A DNA stretch of 64,000 nt from Streptomyces sp. NRRL F-2580 (GTDB taxonomy: Bacteria > Actinomycetota > Actinomycetes > Streptomycetales > Streptomycetaceae). This document shows, piece after piece, positions 1 to 8,216 of this stretch. Numbering within the stretch: the first letter of the stretch is position 1; every line of letters starts with the position of its first letter. The translations under genes and the position numbers were made by a program. The stretch covers positions 372,001-436,000 of the forward strand of contig NZ_JOIR01000011.1 of the NCBI RefSeq assembly GCF_000720115.1, given 5' to 3'. Under the pieces are notes generated by a model. The model ran no database searches. It was given only the letters and a program-made list of their open reading frames with translations, and was not told the DNA's origin.

Positions 1-643
1 CGGGCAGCTCGGCGGCGGGCACCACGGCGTCCACGTGGCCGGCGGCGTACTGCCCCTCGGCGCAGTAGGCCGCCGGATCCGCGTCCGCCGGGCGCACCCG
101 GGAGCCGGCGAAGCCGACCTGCGCACTGGGCAGCGCGAGGACCACGTCGGCCCCGGCCCCGAGCGTGGCCCAGCCGCCGCCGGTGGTCGGATCGCGCAGG
201 ACGGCCAGCTGGGGGAGGCCTGCCGCCCGGGTCAGGACGCTCTGGCGGGCGACGCGCTGGAGCTGGGTCAACGCGAGCATGCCTTCCTGCATGCGGGAGC
301 CGCCGGTGGCGATGAGCGAGACGAGGGGGAGGCGGTGCTCGCGGGCGTGGGCGTACGCGGCTTCGAGCCGGTCCCCGGTGCGTTGGCCGAGGGACCCGCC
401 GAGGAAGCCGAACTCGAAGGAGATGACGGTGGCTTCGCGGCCGCCGACGCGGGCGGTGCCGACGACGACGGACTCGTGCTCGCCCGTACGGTCGGCGGCG
501 CGGGCGCGGGACTCGTCGTAGCCGGTCCAGGTCAGGGGCCCGTCGGAGGGGGACTCCCGTCGGGGGACGGGGAGTTCGGCGAAGGTGCCGGGATCGGTCA
601 CGGAGGCGATGGCCGCGCGGGCCGAGAGCCGGGTCGTCGTCAC
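1..643 (-). CDS. Carboxyl transferase domain protein (acetyl-CoA carboxylase type), 3' end cut by the window edge
   Basis: The reverse strand reads as a biotin-dependent carboxylase carboxyltransferase from a GTG at 643. Landmarks are GGSRMQEG (about residue 100), DPTTGGGWATLG (about 145) and the oxyanion-type segment QVGFAGSRVRP (about 180), which match bacterial AccD/PccB crotonase folds. The zinc-ribbon Cys motif of E. coli AccD is absent from the N-terminus, so it may be an AccD-like or fused beta/alpha chain. The role would be carboxyl transfer from carboxybiotin to an acyl-CoA in the cytoplasm. The gene runs off the left edge, so length and fusion state are unknown. It starts 9 bp from the stop of the membrane-protein gene at 653, on the same strand. 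Confidence 0.85.
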   Translation of the reverse strand, partial: MTTTRLSARAAIASVTDPGTFAELPVPRRESPSDGPLTWTGYDESRARAADRTGEHESVVVGTARVGGREATVISFEFGFLGGSLGQRTGDRLEAAYAHAREHRLPLVSLIATGGSRMQEGMLALTQLQRVARQSVLTRAAGLPQLAVLRDPTTGGGWATLGAGADVVLALPSAQVGFAGSRVRPADADPAAYCAEGQYAAGHVDAVVPAAELP

Positions 644-652
644 GGGGTCACC

Positions 653-1294
653 CTAGGGGGTGTCTCCGTGGGGGGCCGGGGCGGTGTGGAGGGGAAGGGG
701 GGCGTCCAGGGGGCGGGCCGGGGGGACGAGCGCCGCGGCGAAGAGGAGGGCGGCGAGCGGCAGCAGGTCGAGGCTCACGGCCGCGGTGACCGTGCCCAGC
801 ACCACCATGACGGGGCGCCAGGGGCTGACGCGGCGCCGGACGGCGAGCTGGACCAGGAGCCAGACGAGGCCGACGTAGAAGAGCATCGGGCCGACGGTGT
901 AGACGGCGGGCTGCACCCCCGGGTGGCTCTGGACCTCCTCGAAGAGCCGTTCCATGCCCGGCCGGTCGGCGGCGCGGAAGCCGACGACGAGGTCGATGGC
1001 GGCCTGGACGACGACCGCCAGCGTGCCGGTGAGGCCGAGCAGGGTGGCGGCGGCCGCGCTCAGCCGGCCCGGCCGGGTGGTGGGCCCGGCCATCCGGCGC
1101 AGGGCCGGGAGGACCACGGCGAACAGCGACACGCCGGCGAGCAGTGCGATGTGGCCCGCGGTCCAGGCGGGGCCGGGGCCGCGGTCGGGGTCGCTGAGCC
1201 TGATGAGCCCGTAGGCCAGCATGCACAGGGGTGCGGCGATGAAGGCGGCTCGTGTGACGGTCGTACGGCGGTGTCCCTGCGCTGGATTGGTCAT
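653..1294 (-). CDS. Hypothetical multi-span membrane protein
   Basis: 213 codons from the ATG at 1294. A longer frame reaches 1339, but the shorter start precedes a compact polar N-terminus (MTNPAQG) before the first membrane segment. About six hydrophobic stretches can be seen (for example AAFIAAPLCMLAYGLI, HIALLAGVSLFAVVL, MLFYVGLVWLLVQLAV), and the C-terminus is Pro-rich. I do not recognise a catalytic or binding motif. It lies directly upstream of the carboxyltransferase gene with a 9-bp gap, so the two may be cotranscribed. Function unknown. Confidence 0.7.
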   Translation of the reverse strand: MTNPAQGHRRTTVTRAAFIAAPLCMLAYGLIRLSDPDRGPGPAWTAGHIALLAGVSLFAVVLPALRRMAGPTTRPGRLSAAAATLLGLTGTLAVVVQAAIDLVVGFRAADRPGMERLFEEVQSHPGVQPAVYTVGPMLFYVGLVWLLVQLAVRRRVSPWRPVMVVLGTVTAAVSLDLLPLAALLFAAALVPPARPLDAPLPLHTAPAPHGDTP

Positions 1295-1382
1295 GCGCCG
1301 ATCATGTTCGGCGGGGTGCCGGGCCGTATCCGGCATCACCCCGAGGGCACCCCGAGGCGTCCCTCGGTGTTCCCTGACCGCC

Positions 1383-2096
1383 TCACCCGAGGGACGGGAG
1401 GGGGAAGGCGATCTTCAGGGCGTAGGCGGCGACCAGGCCGTAGCCGAGGCGGAAGGTCCAGACGCGGGCGGTGGCGGAGATCCGGGTGCCGGCGAGCGCA
1501 CCGAGCACGACGAGGGTCTGCTGCCAGAGGAGCGAGGCGGCGCCGACACCGAGGAGGAAGGCGGCTCCGGCCGGGCCGGTGTCGAGGGTGGCGCCCTGGG
1601 CGGTGGTGAGGGCGGCGAAGTAGAGGGCGGTGGTGGGGTTGAGGGCGGTGAGGCCGATGTAGCGGGCGAAGGCCGTTGCCGCGGGGCGCGTACCGGTGCG
1701 GGTTACCGGGCCGGGTGCGGCGCCGTCGCCTGGGCTCCGCCCCGGGCCCCGCGCCTCAAACGCCGGCGGGGTTGGATCGTGTGGCGGGGTGGGGGTGGGC
1801 AGCGGGCGGGCCGAGCGGGTGAGGCCGTGGGCCGCGATGGTCAGGAGGACGGCGGCGGAGGCCAGGCGGACCCAGGCTTCGACCGGGGAGACGTGGGAGG
1901 CCACCCAGGGGCCGACGGCCGTGGCCAGGGCCGCGTAGCCGAGGTCGACCACCGCGATGCCCGCGGCCGCGGCCATCGCCGTCCGGCGGTGCCGCATGGC
2001 CTCCTGGAGCAGCAGTACGCTCATCGCCCCCATCGGCATCGCCACGCCCAGGCCCGCGACCGCGCCCGCCAGGGCCGGTGTCATCAGTTCGCTCAT
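1383..2096 (-). CDS. LysE/RhtB-family amino-acid exporter
   Basis: 237 residues starting at the ATG at 2096 (MSELMTPAL). A much longer frame continues upstream but is only the shadow of other genes. The N-terminal hydrophobic segment GLGVAMPMGAMSVLLL and the later LNPTTALYFAAL block fit the LysE superfamily, as does the roughly six-helix pattern. LysE proteins export basic or hydrophobic amino acids. The central cytoplasmic loop (about residues 105-130, rich in Pro/Gly/Arg) is longer than usual and contains an in-frame dispersed repeat (see 1732-1766). The divergent Lrp/AsnC gene 69 bp away is the expected regulator of such an exporter. Substrate cannot be told from sequence. Confidence 0.85.
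   Translation of the reverse strand: MSELMTPALAGAVAGLGVAMPMGAMSVLLLQEAMRHRRTAMAAAAGIAVVDLGYAALATAVGPWVASHVSPVEAWVRLASAAVLLTIAAHGLTRSARPLPTPTPPHDPTPPAFEARGPGRSPGDGAAPGPVTRTGTRPAATAFARYIGLTALNPTTALYFAALTTAQGATLDTGPAGAAFLLGVGAASLLWQQTLVVLGALAGTRISATARVWTFRLGYGLVAAYALKIAFPLPSLG
1732..1766. repeat. Dispersed G/C-rich palindromic element inside the LysE-family gene
   Basis: A 35-bp block (GGGCTCCGCCCC ... CCTCAAACGCCGG) matches, in inverse orientation and with two differences, the block at 46496-46530. Here it is translated in frame as part of the enlarged cytoplasmic loop of the exporter. Blocks of this kind are common between genes in Streptomyces, so a coding location is unusual. Confidence 0.7.
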
Positions 2097-2165
2097 ACGG
2101 CGAGGGTCGGCCCCGGCACCCGAGGGATGAGCGCGAATACCGGCCCCGACTGCGAGAATCGCGGT

Positions 2166-2600
2166 ATGGACCGACTGGACAGGGAAATCCTCGGCATCCT
2201 CCAGGAGGATGCGCGGATCTCGTACCGGGACCTCGGTGTCCGCGTCGGCCTCAGCGCCAACGCCACCGCGGACCGGGTGCGGAGGATGCGCCGGGAGGGG
2301 GTGATCCGCGGGTTCACCGTCGTGGTGGATCCGGCCGCCGACACCTCCGGCGGGCTCGTCGTCTTCATCGACGTCACCCTGCGCCAGGACACCACCAACG
2401 AGGAGTTCGAGCGGAAGGTCGCCAAGCTCCCCGGGATCACCGAGGCCGTGCACGTGACCGGCGAGCACGACTACCTCTTGCGTGCCCGGGCCGCCGACCC
2501 CGCCGCCCTCGACGGGCTGCTCCGCCGGCTGAAACGGGAGGCGGGCGTCGCCCAGTCCAACACCCGGCTCGCCCTCCGCGCCGCCAACCGCCCGGCCTGA
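2166..2600 (+). CDS. Lrp/AsnC-family transcriptional regulator
   Basis: 144 residues from MDRLDREIL. The N-terminal winged helix-turn-helix (about residues 3-60: DREILGILQEDARISYRDLGVRVGLS in outline) is followed by a RAM ligand-binding domain (about 65-140) with GITEAVHVTGEHDYLL. Lrp/AsnC proteins sense amino acids as dimers or octamers. Placement back-to-back with the LysE exporter, with only 69 bp between start codons, strongly suggests that it controls that exporter. There is no sign of truncation. Confidence 0.9.
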   Translation: MDRLDREILGILQEDARISYRDLGVRVGLSANATADRVRRMRREGVIRGFTVVVDPAADTSGGLVVFIDVTLRQDTTNEEFERKVAKLPGITEAVHVTGEHDYLLRARAADPAALDGLLRRLKREAGVAQSNTRLALRAANRPA

Positions 2601-2668
2601 GGCGGGCAGGAGCAGGTTCCTTCTACGCCTTGTGCCCGACGCGGTGCCGCTCGGCCCCGCCCGGCCTC

Positions 2669-4345
2669 CTACAGCGCCGATTCCCACGTCGCCGACGTGC
2701 CCCGCGCGCCCGACTCCGTGCGGCCGTCGTCCGCCACCGTCAGGCGGACGCGGGACGGGGTCGCGTCGACCTTGACCGCGATGGAGGTGACCCCGCTGCG
2801 CCGGTGCGCCGCGGCCAGGGCGGTGCGCAGGGCGGCCAGCAGCTCGCCCGCGACGGGGTCCGGCAGCAGGGCGTCCACCGCGCCCGTGAAGTGCACCGAC
2901 GGCTGGAAGCCGAGCAGGACGGCCGCCCCGCCCGTCTCGCGCAGGACCCGTCCCCGGAAGGCCGTCGGGGCGTCGGTCGGCGGCTGCTGGAGGGCGAAGA
3001 TGGCGGTGCGGACCTCCTGGATGGTGGAGTCCAGTTCGTCGACGGCGCGGCTGAGTTCGTCGCCGACCGTGTCTCCGGAGGGGGAGTTCGCGGCGCGCCG
3101 CCGGGTGCTCTCCAGCATCATCTCGGTGGCGAAGAGCCGCTGGACCACCAGGTCGTGCAGGTCCCGCGCGATCCGGTCGCGGTCCTCGTACACGGCGAGC
3201 TGCTCCCGGTCGTGCTGGGCGTCCGCGAGGACGAGGGCCAGCGCGGCCTGGGAGGCGAACTGCGAGGCGAGCAGCCGGTCCACCGCGTCGTACGGGGGGC
3301 CGCCCCGGGCGCGTGGCAGGGCCAGGGTGCCGATCAGCTGGCCCCCGCTCTGGAGGGGGAGCATCATGCTCGGGCCGAATCGTTCCCGTACGTGCGTGGT
3401 CATCCGCGGGTCCGTCGCGGAGTCCTCTATGAAGACCGGCTCGCCGCCGAGGAGTTGGGTGAGGACCGGGCTGCCGGGGGCGATCGCGGTGCCGACCAGG
3501 TCGCCGGGGTCCCCGTGGGTGGAGGCGGCGACGATCTCCATGCCGCCCTCGGGGGTCGGCTGGAGCACCACGCCGGCCGCGGCGTCCGCGAGCAGCCGGG
3601 CCCGTTCGGCCACGCACATCAGGGCGTCGGCCGCCGGGCGGCCGGCCAGCAGGGTCGTGGTCACGGCGGCGGCGCCGTCGATCCAGCGCTCCCGGCGGCG
3701 CGCGGTCTCGTACAGCCGGGCGTTGCCGATCGCTATGCCCGCCTGCGAGGCCAGTACGCGCACCAGGGCGAGATCCTCGTCGGTGAACGGGCCGCCGCCG
3801 CGCTTCTCGGTGAGGCAGAGGTTGCCGAAGACCTCCGTGTGCACCCGGATCGGGACGCCCAGGAAGCTGCGCATGTGGGGGTCCCCCCGGACGAAGTCTG
3901 GGGGAGGGTGGCCCGGCGGGAATCCGGCGGCCCGCGGGTCCTGGGTGAGGTCGTCCAGTACGAGCGGGCGCGGGTCGCTGATGAGCACGCCGAGCAGCCC
4001 GGAGCTCTCGTCCGGGAGGCGGGGGATCGCGGCCCGCTCCGCCTCGGTCAGCCCGGCCGTGAACAGCCCGGTCAGCCGGGCGCGCTCGGGGTCGACGACC
4101 CCGAGCGCGCCGTACCGCGCCGAGCACAGCTCGGCGGCCGAGTCCACGATGTGCTGGAGGGTGGCGTGCAGCTCCGGTTCGGAGCCGACGCTGAGGACGG
4201 CCTCCAGCAGCACCGGGAGGCTCGCCCCTTCCTCGTCGGGCTGCTCGTCGGGCTTCTTGTGGGATGCCGCGTGGGGTTCCGCGCGGGGTTCCTCGCCCGG
4301 CCTCCCGCCGGGACCTTCCTCGGGCTCCTGCCCGGAGCGCGTCAT
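2669..4345 (-). CDS. GAF-domain sensor histidine-kinase-like protein with a degenerate ATPase domain
   Basis: 558 residues, DevS/DosS-like architecture: disordered acidic N-terminus (1-45), GAF domain (about 50-200, LCLTEKRGGGPFTDEDL), second GAF (about 215-360), HisKA_3 dimerisation/phosphoacceptor helix with DRIARDLHDLVVQRLF (about 390) and a short HATPase-like tail. The tail lacks the N-box Asn (the helix reads ALRTALAAAHRRSG), has DDGR without the following glycine, and ends before a G2 box. Autophosphorylation may therefore be lost, although the phosphoacceptor His is kept. The ATG overlaps the stop of the upstream mbl-like gene by 4 bp (ATGA), so the two are translationally coupled. No response regulator adjoins. 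Confidence 0.85.
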   Translation of the reverse strand: MTRSGQEPEEGPGGRPGEEPRAEPHAASHKKPDEQPDEEGASLPVLLEAVLSVGSEPELHATLQHIVDSAAELCSARYGALGVVDPERARLTGLFTAGLTEAERAAIPRLPDESSGLLGVLISDPRPLVLDDLTQDPRAAGFPPGHPPPDFVRGDPHMRSFLGVPIRVHTEVFGNLCLTEKRGGGPFTDEDLALVRVLASQAGIAIGNARLYETARRRERWIDGAAAVTTTLLAGRPAADALMCVAERARLLADAAAGVVLQPTPEGGMEIVAASTHGDPGDLVGTAIAPGSPVLTQLLGGEPVFIEDSATDPRMTTHVRERFGPSMMLPLQSGGQLIGTLALPRARGGPPYDAVDRLLASQFASQAALALVLADAQHDREQLAVYEDRDRIARDLHDLVVQRLFATEMMLESTRRRAANSPSGDTVGDELSRAVDELDSTIQEVRTAIFALQQPPTDAPTAFRGRVLRETGGAAVLLGFQPSVHFTGAVDALLPDPVAGELLAALRTALAAAHRRSGVTSIAVKVDATPSRVRLTVADDGRTESGARGTSATWESAL

Positions 4346-5379
4346 TCGGCCAGCGGGTTGAGGACCATCGGGGCGATCTTCCCTTCGAGCATCGCGCCGA
4401 GACCGAGTACGGCGCACACGTCCGGCCGTTCCGCGATGGCGACGGGCATTCCGGTGGCGTCCCGCAGCATCTGGTCCAGGCCCGGCAGCAGGGCGCTGCC
4501 GCCCACCATCATGATCCCGCGGTCCGTCAGGTCCGCGACCAGGTCCGGCGGGCAGTCCCGCAGCACCTTGCCGATGCCGTCGAGGACGGCGGTCAGCGGC
4601 GTGTGGATGGCGTCCCGTACGGCGGCCGTGTCCACGTGGACGGAGCGGGCCAGTCCGGTGGCCACGTCGCGGCCGTGGATCAGGGTGGAGGCCGGCCCCT
4701 CGGCGGTGATGCCGTTCCCGTGCAGGGCCAGTTGGAGCGGCCGGACGGCCTGGCTGGGCAGCATCAGCTCGTGCGCGTGCCGCAGGTGCTGGACGACCGC
4801 GTGGTCGATGGCCTCGCCGCCGACCGGGATCCGTTCGGCGGTCACGATCGAACCGAGGGAGAGGACGGCGACCTGGGTCGCCGCGGCCCCGCACACCATG
4901 ATCATCGTGGCGGTCGGCTGCTCCACGGGCAGTCCGCAGCCGACGGCCGCGGCGATCAGGGTGTCCACCAGTTCGACGCGGCGGGCGCCGAGCCCGACGA
5001 GGGTCTCCACGGTGGCCCGCTGGGCCAGCGGGTCCGCGTCGTGCGGGGTGCAGGCGGCGGCCCGCAGCCGGGGCTTGCGGCGCAGGGCGCGCCGCAGCTT
5101 CTCGCCGAGGAGGTGACGCAGCATCCGCTGGGCCATCTCGATGTCGACGACGGTGCCGCCGGAGACGGGGCGTACGACCCGGATGTAGTCGGGCGTGCGG
5201 CCGGTCATCCGTTCGGCGAACGTTCCGACGGCGATGAGTGCGCCGGTGCGCGTGTTGACGGCGGCGACGCTGGGTTCGTCGACCACGAGGCCGGCGCCCT
5301 TGACGTACACCCGGGTCCTTGCCGCCCCCAGGTCGACGGCGACGTGGCAACGGCGCAACTGCTCAAGACTGACGGTCAC
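4342..5379 (-). CDS. mbl: MreB/Mbl-like actin homologue
   Basis: 345 residues of MreB-type actin fold. Phosphate-1 is conserved (AVDLGAARTRVYV, Asp16), the DEPSVAAVN segment follows, and the adenosine motif reads MMVGGSALLPGLDQML near the C-terminus. Phosphate-2, normally D-[ILV]-G-G-G-T, is instead V-C-G-A-A-A-T (residues 162-168), so nucleotide hydrolysis is doubtful. Streptomyces carry a canonical mreB in the mre cluster and a second gene, mbl, that contributes to spore-wall synthesis. This solitary divergent copy fits mbl, but the symbol is inferred from family and context. It is the first gene of a two-gene unit with the GAF kinase-like protein. Confidence 0.8.
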   Translation of the reverse strand: MTVSLEQLRRCHVAVDLGAARTRVYVKGAGLVVDEPSVAAVNTRTGALIAVGTFAERMTGRTPDYIRVVRPVSGGTVVDIEMAQRMLRHLLGEKLRRALRRKPRLRAAACTPHDADPLAQRATVETLVGLGARRVELVDTLIAAAVGCGLPVEQPTATMIMVCGAAATQVAVLSLGSIVTAERIPVGGEAIDHAVVQHLRHAHELMLPSQAVRPLQLALHGNGITAEGPASTLIHGRDVATGLARSVHVDTAAVRDAIHTPLTAVLDGIGKVLRDCPPDLVADLTDRGIMMVGGSALLPGLDQMLRDATGMPVAIAERPDVCAVLGLGAMLEGKIAPMVLNPLAE

Positions 5380-5590
5380 GGCAGATCCTCCCGAGAGCGC
5401 TGACGCAAGAGGACCGGCGGAAATGCCGGTCGCTTTTCACATCATCTCGGACATATGGGTCTAACCGCCCGTTGGGCTGCTCCGGCCGGGGGTGCGCCGC
5501 GCCTGCATGGGGGTGGATTTCTGTACCGACAGGCAGCACCATGCCCGCACCGCACGCGCTACTCACGCGTAACAAGGTAAAGGGGACTCG

Positions 5591-6301
5591 ATGCTGACGA
5601 CCCGACAGAGACTGCCGGCACTCCTGACCCTCTGCCTGGCGCTGCTGGCGCCCTTTCCGGCCCATGCCGCCGACCGGGTCCCGGCCCCCGCCCCTGACCG
5701 GGCGTCATCGCGCAATCCGGTGATCTTCGTGCACGGCTACAACGCCGATCCGGGCGTCTGGGGAGCCCTGCGCGGGGACCTGCGCGCCGCCGGGTACGCC
5801 GACTCCGAGCTCTTCTCCTGGGGCTACGACACCCACCAGTCCGTCAACGAGGTCCTCGCCGGGCGGCTCGGCGCGTATGTCGACCAGGTCCGCCGGGACA
5901 CCGGGGCCGCCCGCGTCGACATCGTCGCGCACTCCTTCGGCTCACTCGTGAGCCGCTGGTACGTGAAGTTCGGCGGGGGCACCGCCACCGTGGACCACTG
6001 GGTCTCGCTGGCCGGCCCCAACCGGGGCACCTCCACCGCGTGGGCCTGCGCCCTGTGGGACCAGGGCTGCCGGGACATGACCCCCGGGTCGTACGTGGTG
6101 AAGAACCTGAACGGCGGCGACGAGACCCCGGGCGCGGTGAAGTACGCGACCTTCTGGTCCAACTGCGACGAAGTGGTCAACCCGGACGACAGTGTCCCGC
6201 TCACCGGGGCCGCCAACACGCCCGTCGGCTGCCTCAAGCACAACGACCTGCTCGGCGACGACGGCACCTCGGCGGGCGTCCGCGCCTTCCTCGCCTCCTA
6301 G
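5591..6301 (+). CDS. Secreted triacylglycerol lipase / alpha-beta hydrolase
   Basis: 236 residues with a Sec signal peptide (MLTTRQRLPALL...AHA, cleavage near residue 26). The mature protein has the oxyanion segment VIFVHGYN, the nucleophile elbow AHSFGS (Ser around residue 118), Asp in NPDDSVPL and a late His in LKHNDL, giving a plausible Ser-Asp-His triad. It resembles the LipA/EstA class 2 lipases that hydrolyse extracellular acylglycerols or esters. Two cysteine pairs suggest disulfides. The ATG follows AAGGGGA at about -9. The stop lies 13 bp from the convergent gene ending at 6315. Confidence 0.9.
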   Translation: MLTTRQRLPALLTLCLALLAPFPAHAADRVPAPAPDRASSRNPVIFVHGYNADPGVWGALRGDLRAAGYADSELFSWGYDTHQSVNEVLAGRLGAYVDQVRRDTGAARVDIVAHSFGSLVSRWYVKFGGGTATVDHWVSLAGPNRGTSTAWACALWDQGCRDMTPGSYVVKNLNGGDETPGAVKYATFWSNCDEVVNPDDSVPLTGAANTPVGCLKHNDLLGDDGTSAGVRAFLAS

Positions 6302-6314
6302 TCCCCGTCCAGGC

Positions 6315-6872
6315 TCAGGGGCTGTCCACCGCGACCCGCTGGAGCAGGCCGTACGTGAACTCCGCCACGCACGGCCTGCCCCGCGCGGCGAAGGCGAGGC
6401 GCCAGCGGGTCGGAGCGGTGCCCTCCATCGGCCGGACCGGGGCGAAGGCCCGTGCCACCTCGTCCACCGTGGCCGACCAGGGCAGCAGGTCGTCCGGCGA
6501 TTCCAGTACGGGCCCCCGCGCGCCCGGGGCGCGCACCAGCCACTCGTTCCACACGGCCCCGTCCGGCGCGGCCAGCACCTCGAAGCGCAGGTCGGGCCAG
6601 AGCGGCAGCGGCCACAGCAGGGCCTCGCACTCCAGGTCGCCGATCGTGCGGTGCTCGGCGGACTCCGACGGGCCCAGCACCGAGCGGTACCGGGCCAGGG
6701 CGCCGCGGGAGCGGGGCGACCTGACCATCGCCTGCCAGTGCTTGTTGGCCTCCCGCTGGTCCGCGAGCGAGGCGCCGAGGCGGCGGCGGGCCTCGTCGGC
6801 GAGTTCCGGCTGGAAATCCGACATCCGCCGCAACAGCACCAATTGGAAGGCGGTGGGACCGAAGGAAGTCAT
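6315..6872 (-). CDS. Hypothetical protein
   Basis: 185 residues from MTSFGPTAFQLVLL at 6872, the first ATG after an in-frame stretch that belongs to other genes. The N-terminal third is helical and charged (LADEARRRLGASLADQREANKHW) and the rest is mixed. There is no signal peptide, membrane segment or motif I recognise. It is convergent with the lipase and divergent from the zinc-ribbon protein, with 78 bp between starts. Codon usage is typical of the window, so I treat it as a real gene of unknown function. Confidence 0.65.
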   Translation of the reverse strand: MTSFGPTAFQLVLLRRMSDFQPELADEARRRLGASLADQREANKHWQAMVRSPRSRGALARYRSVLGPSESAEHRTIGDLECEALLWPLPLWPDLRFEVLAAPDGAVWNEWLVRAPGARGPVLESPDDLLPWSATVDEVARAFAPVRPMEGTAPTRWRLAFAARGRPCVAEFTYGLLQRVAVDSP

Positions 6873-6950
6873 GGAAGGAACGATTCCACACAGGATCCTT
6901 ACGTTCTCGGAATACGGATGTTGCCGGTGACCGCGTAGCCTGCGGGCGCC

Positions 6951-7673
6951 ATGAACTACTGCCACGCATGCCGGAGGCACCTCAACGGCGCACTGGCGTG
7001 CGCCGGATGCGGAACCCCCGCCGAGTACCTGGTACCCGCCGCGCCCGTAGCCGTGCCCGCCCCCGAGGCGCCGGCCCCGGAGCCGCCGCCGGTCCTGGCC
7101 GACGTGTTCGCGGACTCGCTGGTCGTACTGTCCGCCCCGAACGAGCGCAGGCCCGGCGCGCGCCGCCGGGCCACGCACCGCAGACGCCGCCGGACCGTGC
7201 TGACCATCGGGCTCGGCCTGGCGATCGCGCTCGGGGGCTCGCTGGCGGTGGCCCGCATGGCCACCGACGGGGAGCGCACCGACCGGGCCGCCACCGTGGT
7301 GCTGACCGACGACGGCCCGCAGCAGCCCGCGCCGCTCCCGGACGGGCCGACGGCCGGGGCGCCCACGGGGCCCGGGAAGGCCACCACGAAGGCCGCCCCC
7401 GCGAGCACGAAGAAGTCCGGGTCCGGGGCGCCCTCCGGGGACGTCACCCCGCCGGGGCCGAGCCCGTCCGCCCCCGCCCCCGCGACGTCGGGGCCGGCGT
7501 CCGGAACCCCCGGCCCCGGGGGATCCGTACAGCCCAGTACGTCGGGCAGGCCCTCCCAGAGCGTCACCGGCACCGCGCAGACGCCGCCGCCCCCGGTCCC
7601 GCCGAAGCCCACGCCCACGCCCACGCCGTCCAAGGACTGCGGCTTCCTCGGCATGCTCTGCTGGGGCGACTGA
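6951..7673 (+). CDS. Zinc-ribbon, single-TM protein with long Pro/Ser/Thr tail (SCO2400-like)
   Basis: 240 residues. The N-terminus has two paired cysteines (C-H-A-C and C-A-G-C at residues 4-21), a probable zinc ribbon. A cytosolic linker rich in Arg (about 60-80) precedes one membrane helix (TIGLGLAIALGGSLAVA, about 85-101), and the remaining 130 residues are low-complexity Pro/Ser/Thr/Gly, probably outside the membrane, ending in DCGFLGMLCWGD with two more Cys. It looks like the Streptomyces family I recall as SCO2400, whose function is unknown. A cytoplasmic metal-binding head and an extended wall-facing tail suggest an anchoring or sensing role, but that is inference. Confidence 0.7.
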   Translation: MNYCHACRRHLNGALACAGCGTPAEYLVPAAPVAVPAPEAPAPEPPPVLADVFADSLVVLSAPNERRPGARRRATHRRRRRTVLTIGLGLAIALGGSLAVARMATDGERTDRAATVVLTDDGPQQPAPLPDGPTAGAPTGPGKATTKAAPASTKKSGSGAPSGDVTPPGPSPSAPAPATSGPASGTPGPGGSVQPSTSGRPSQSVTGTAQTPPPPVPPKPTPTPTPSKDCGFLGMLCWGD

Positions 7674-7674
7674 C

Positions 7675-7695
7675 CAGGGGGCGCCCTGCCCCCTG
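7675..7695. terminator. Bidirectional stem-loop between convergent genes
   Basis: CAGGGGGC and GCCCCCTG form a perfect 8-bp stem with a 5-nt loop, immediately after the stop at 7673 and before the convergent stop at 7697. Confidence 0.6.
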
Positions 7696-7696
7696 C

Positions 7697-8122
7697 CTAC
7701 CCGCCGAGCATCCGCTTGAGCAGGTCCCGCAGCACCGCCCGCTCCGCCGGGGACAGCCCGGCCAGCGGTTCGCGGGCGAAGTCCAGCGACTCGCGCAGCC
7801 GCTCCGCGGTCTGCAGCCCCTCCTCGGTGGGGGCGGCCAGCTTGACCCGGCGGTCGGCCGGGTCCGGACGCCGCTCGACCAGCCCGCGGGTCTCCAGCCG
7901 GTCGACGATCCCGGTCACGTTCGAGGGCTCGCACCGCAGCTTCTGCGCGATGCGGCGCATCGGCGTCGGCTCCAGGGAGAGCATGTTGAGCACCCGGGCC
8001 TGCGCACCGGTCAGCTGGTGGCTGGCGGCCGCGTGCTCGTACTCCATGTGATAGCGGGCCACGACGTCGCCGATGAGTTCGACGACCTCGACGGTCACTG
8101 GGTCTACGCGACGACTGGGCAT
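7697..8122 (-). CDS. MarR-family transcriptional regulator
   Basis: 141 residues with the MarR winged helix: TGAQARVLNMLS, the recognition helix region RCEPSNVTGIVDRLETRGLVERRPDPADRR in outline (about 65-95) and the wing Asp-Arg-Arg. The only Cys is in RCEP; the N-terminal peroxide-sensing Cys of OhrR is missing. It faces the oxidoreductase gene across 94 bp containing an inverted repeat (8177-8189). Most likely it represses that divergent oxidoreductase, and perhaps itself, in response to an electrophile or small ligand. Confidence 0.88.
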   Translation of the reverse strand: MPSRRVDPVTVEVVELIGDVVARYHMEYEHAAASHQLTGAQARVLNMLSLEPTPMRRIAQKLRCEPSNVTGIVDRLETRGLVERRPDPADRRVKLAAPTEEGLQTAERLRESLDFAREPLAGLSPAERAVLRDLLKRMLGG

Positions 8123-8143
8123 GGATCCAGCTTACCCATTTAC

Positions 8144-8191
8144 TTGACAACATGAAATATCCAGGCGCATGGTTGTTTCACCTAGTGAACC
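8144..8191 (+). promoter_or_regulatory. Divergent promoter region with candidate MarR operator
   Basis: A consensus -35 hexamer TTGACA lies at 8144-8149 and TTCAC-CTA-GTGAA forms a 5-bp-arm inverted repeat at 8177-8189, between the divergent marR-type gene and the oxidoreductase. No clear -10 could be assigned. The operator assignment is inferred from position and symmetry. Confidence 0.5.
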
Positions 8192-8216
8192 AATTCGTTC
8201 TTACCAGGAGCGCCCC

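Noticed and set aside
1383..4127. A 914-codon minus-strand frame covering LysE and much of the kinase gene
   Set aside because: Only the last 237 codons resemble a protein family; the rest is Arg/Pro/Gly low-complexity sequence antisense or out of frame to the Lrp and kinase genes, as expected at 72% G/C.
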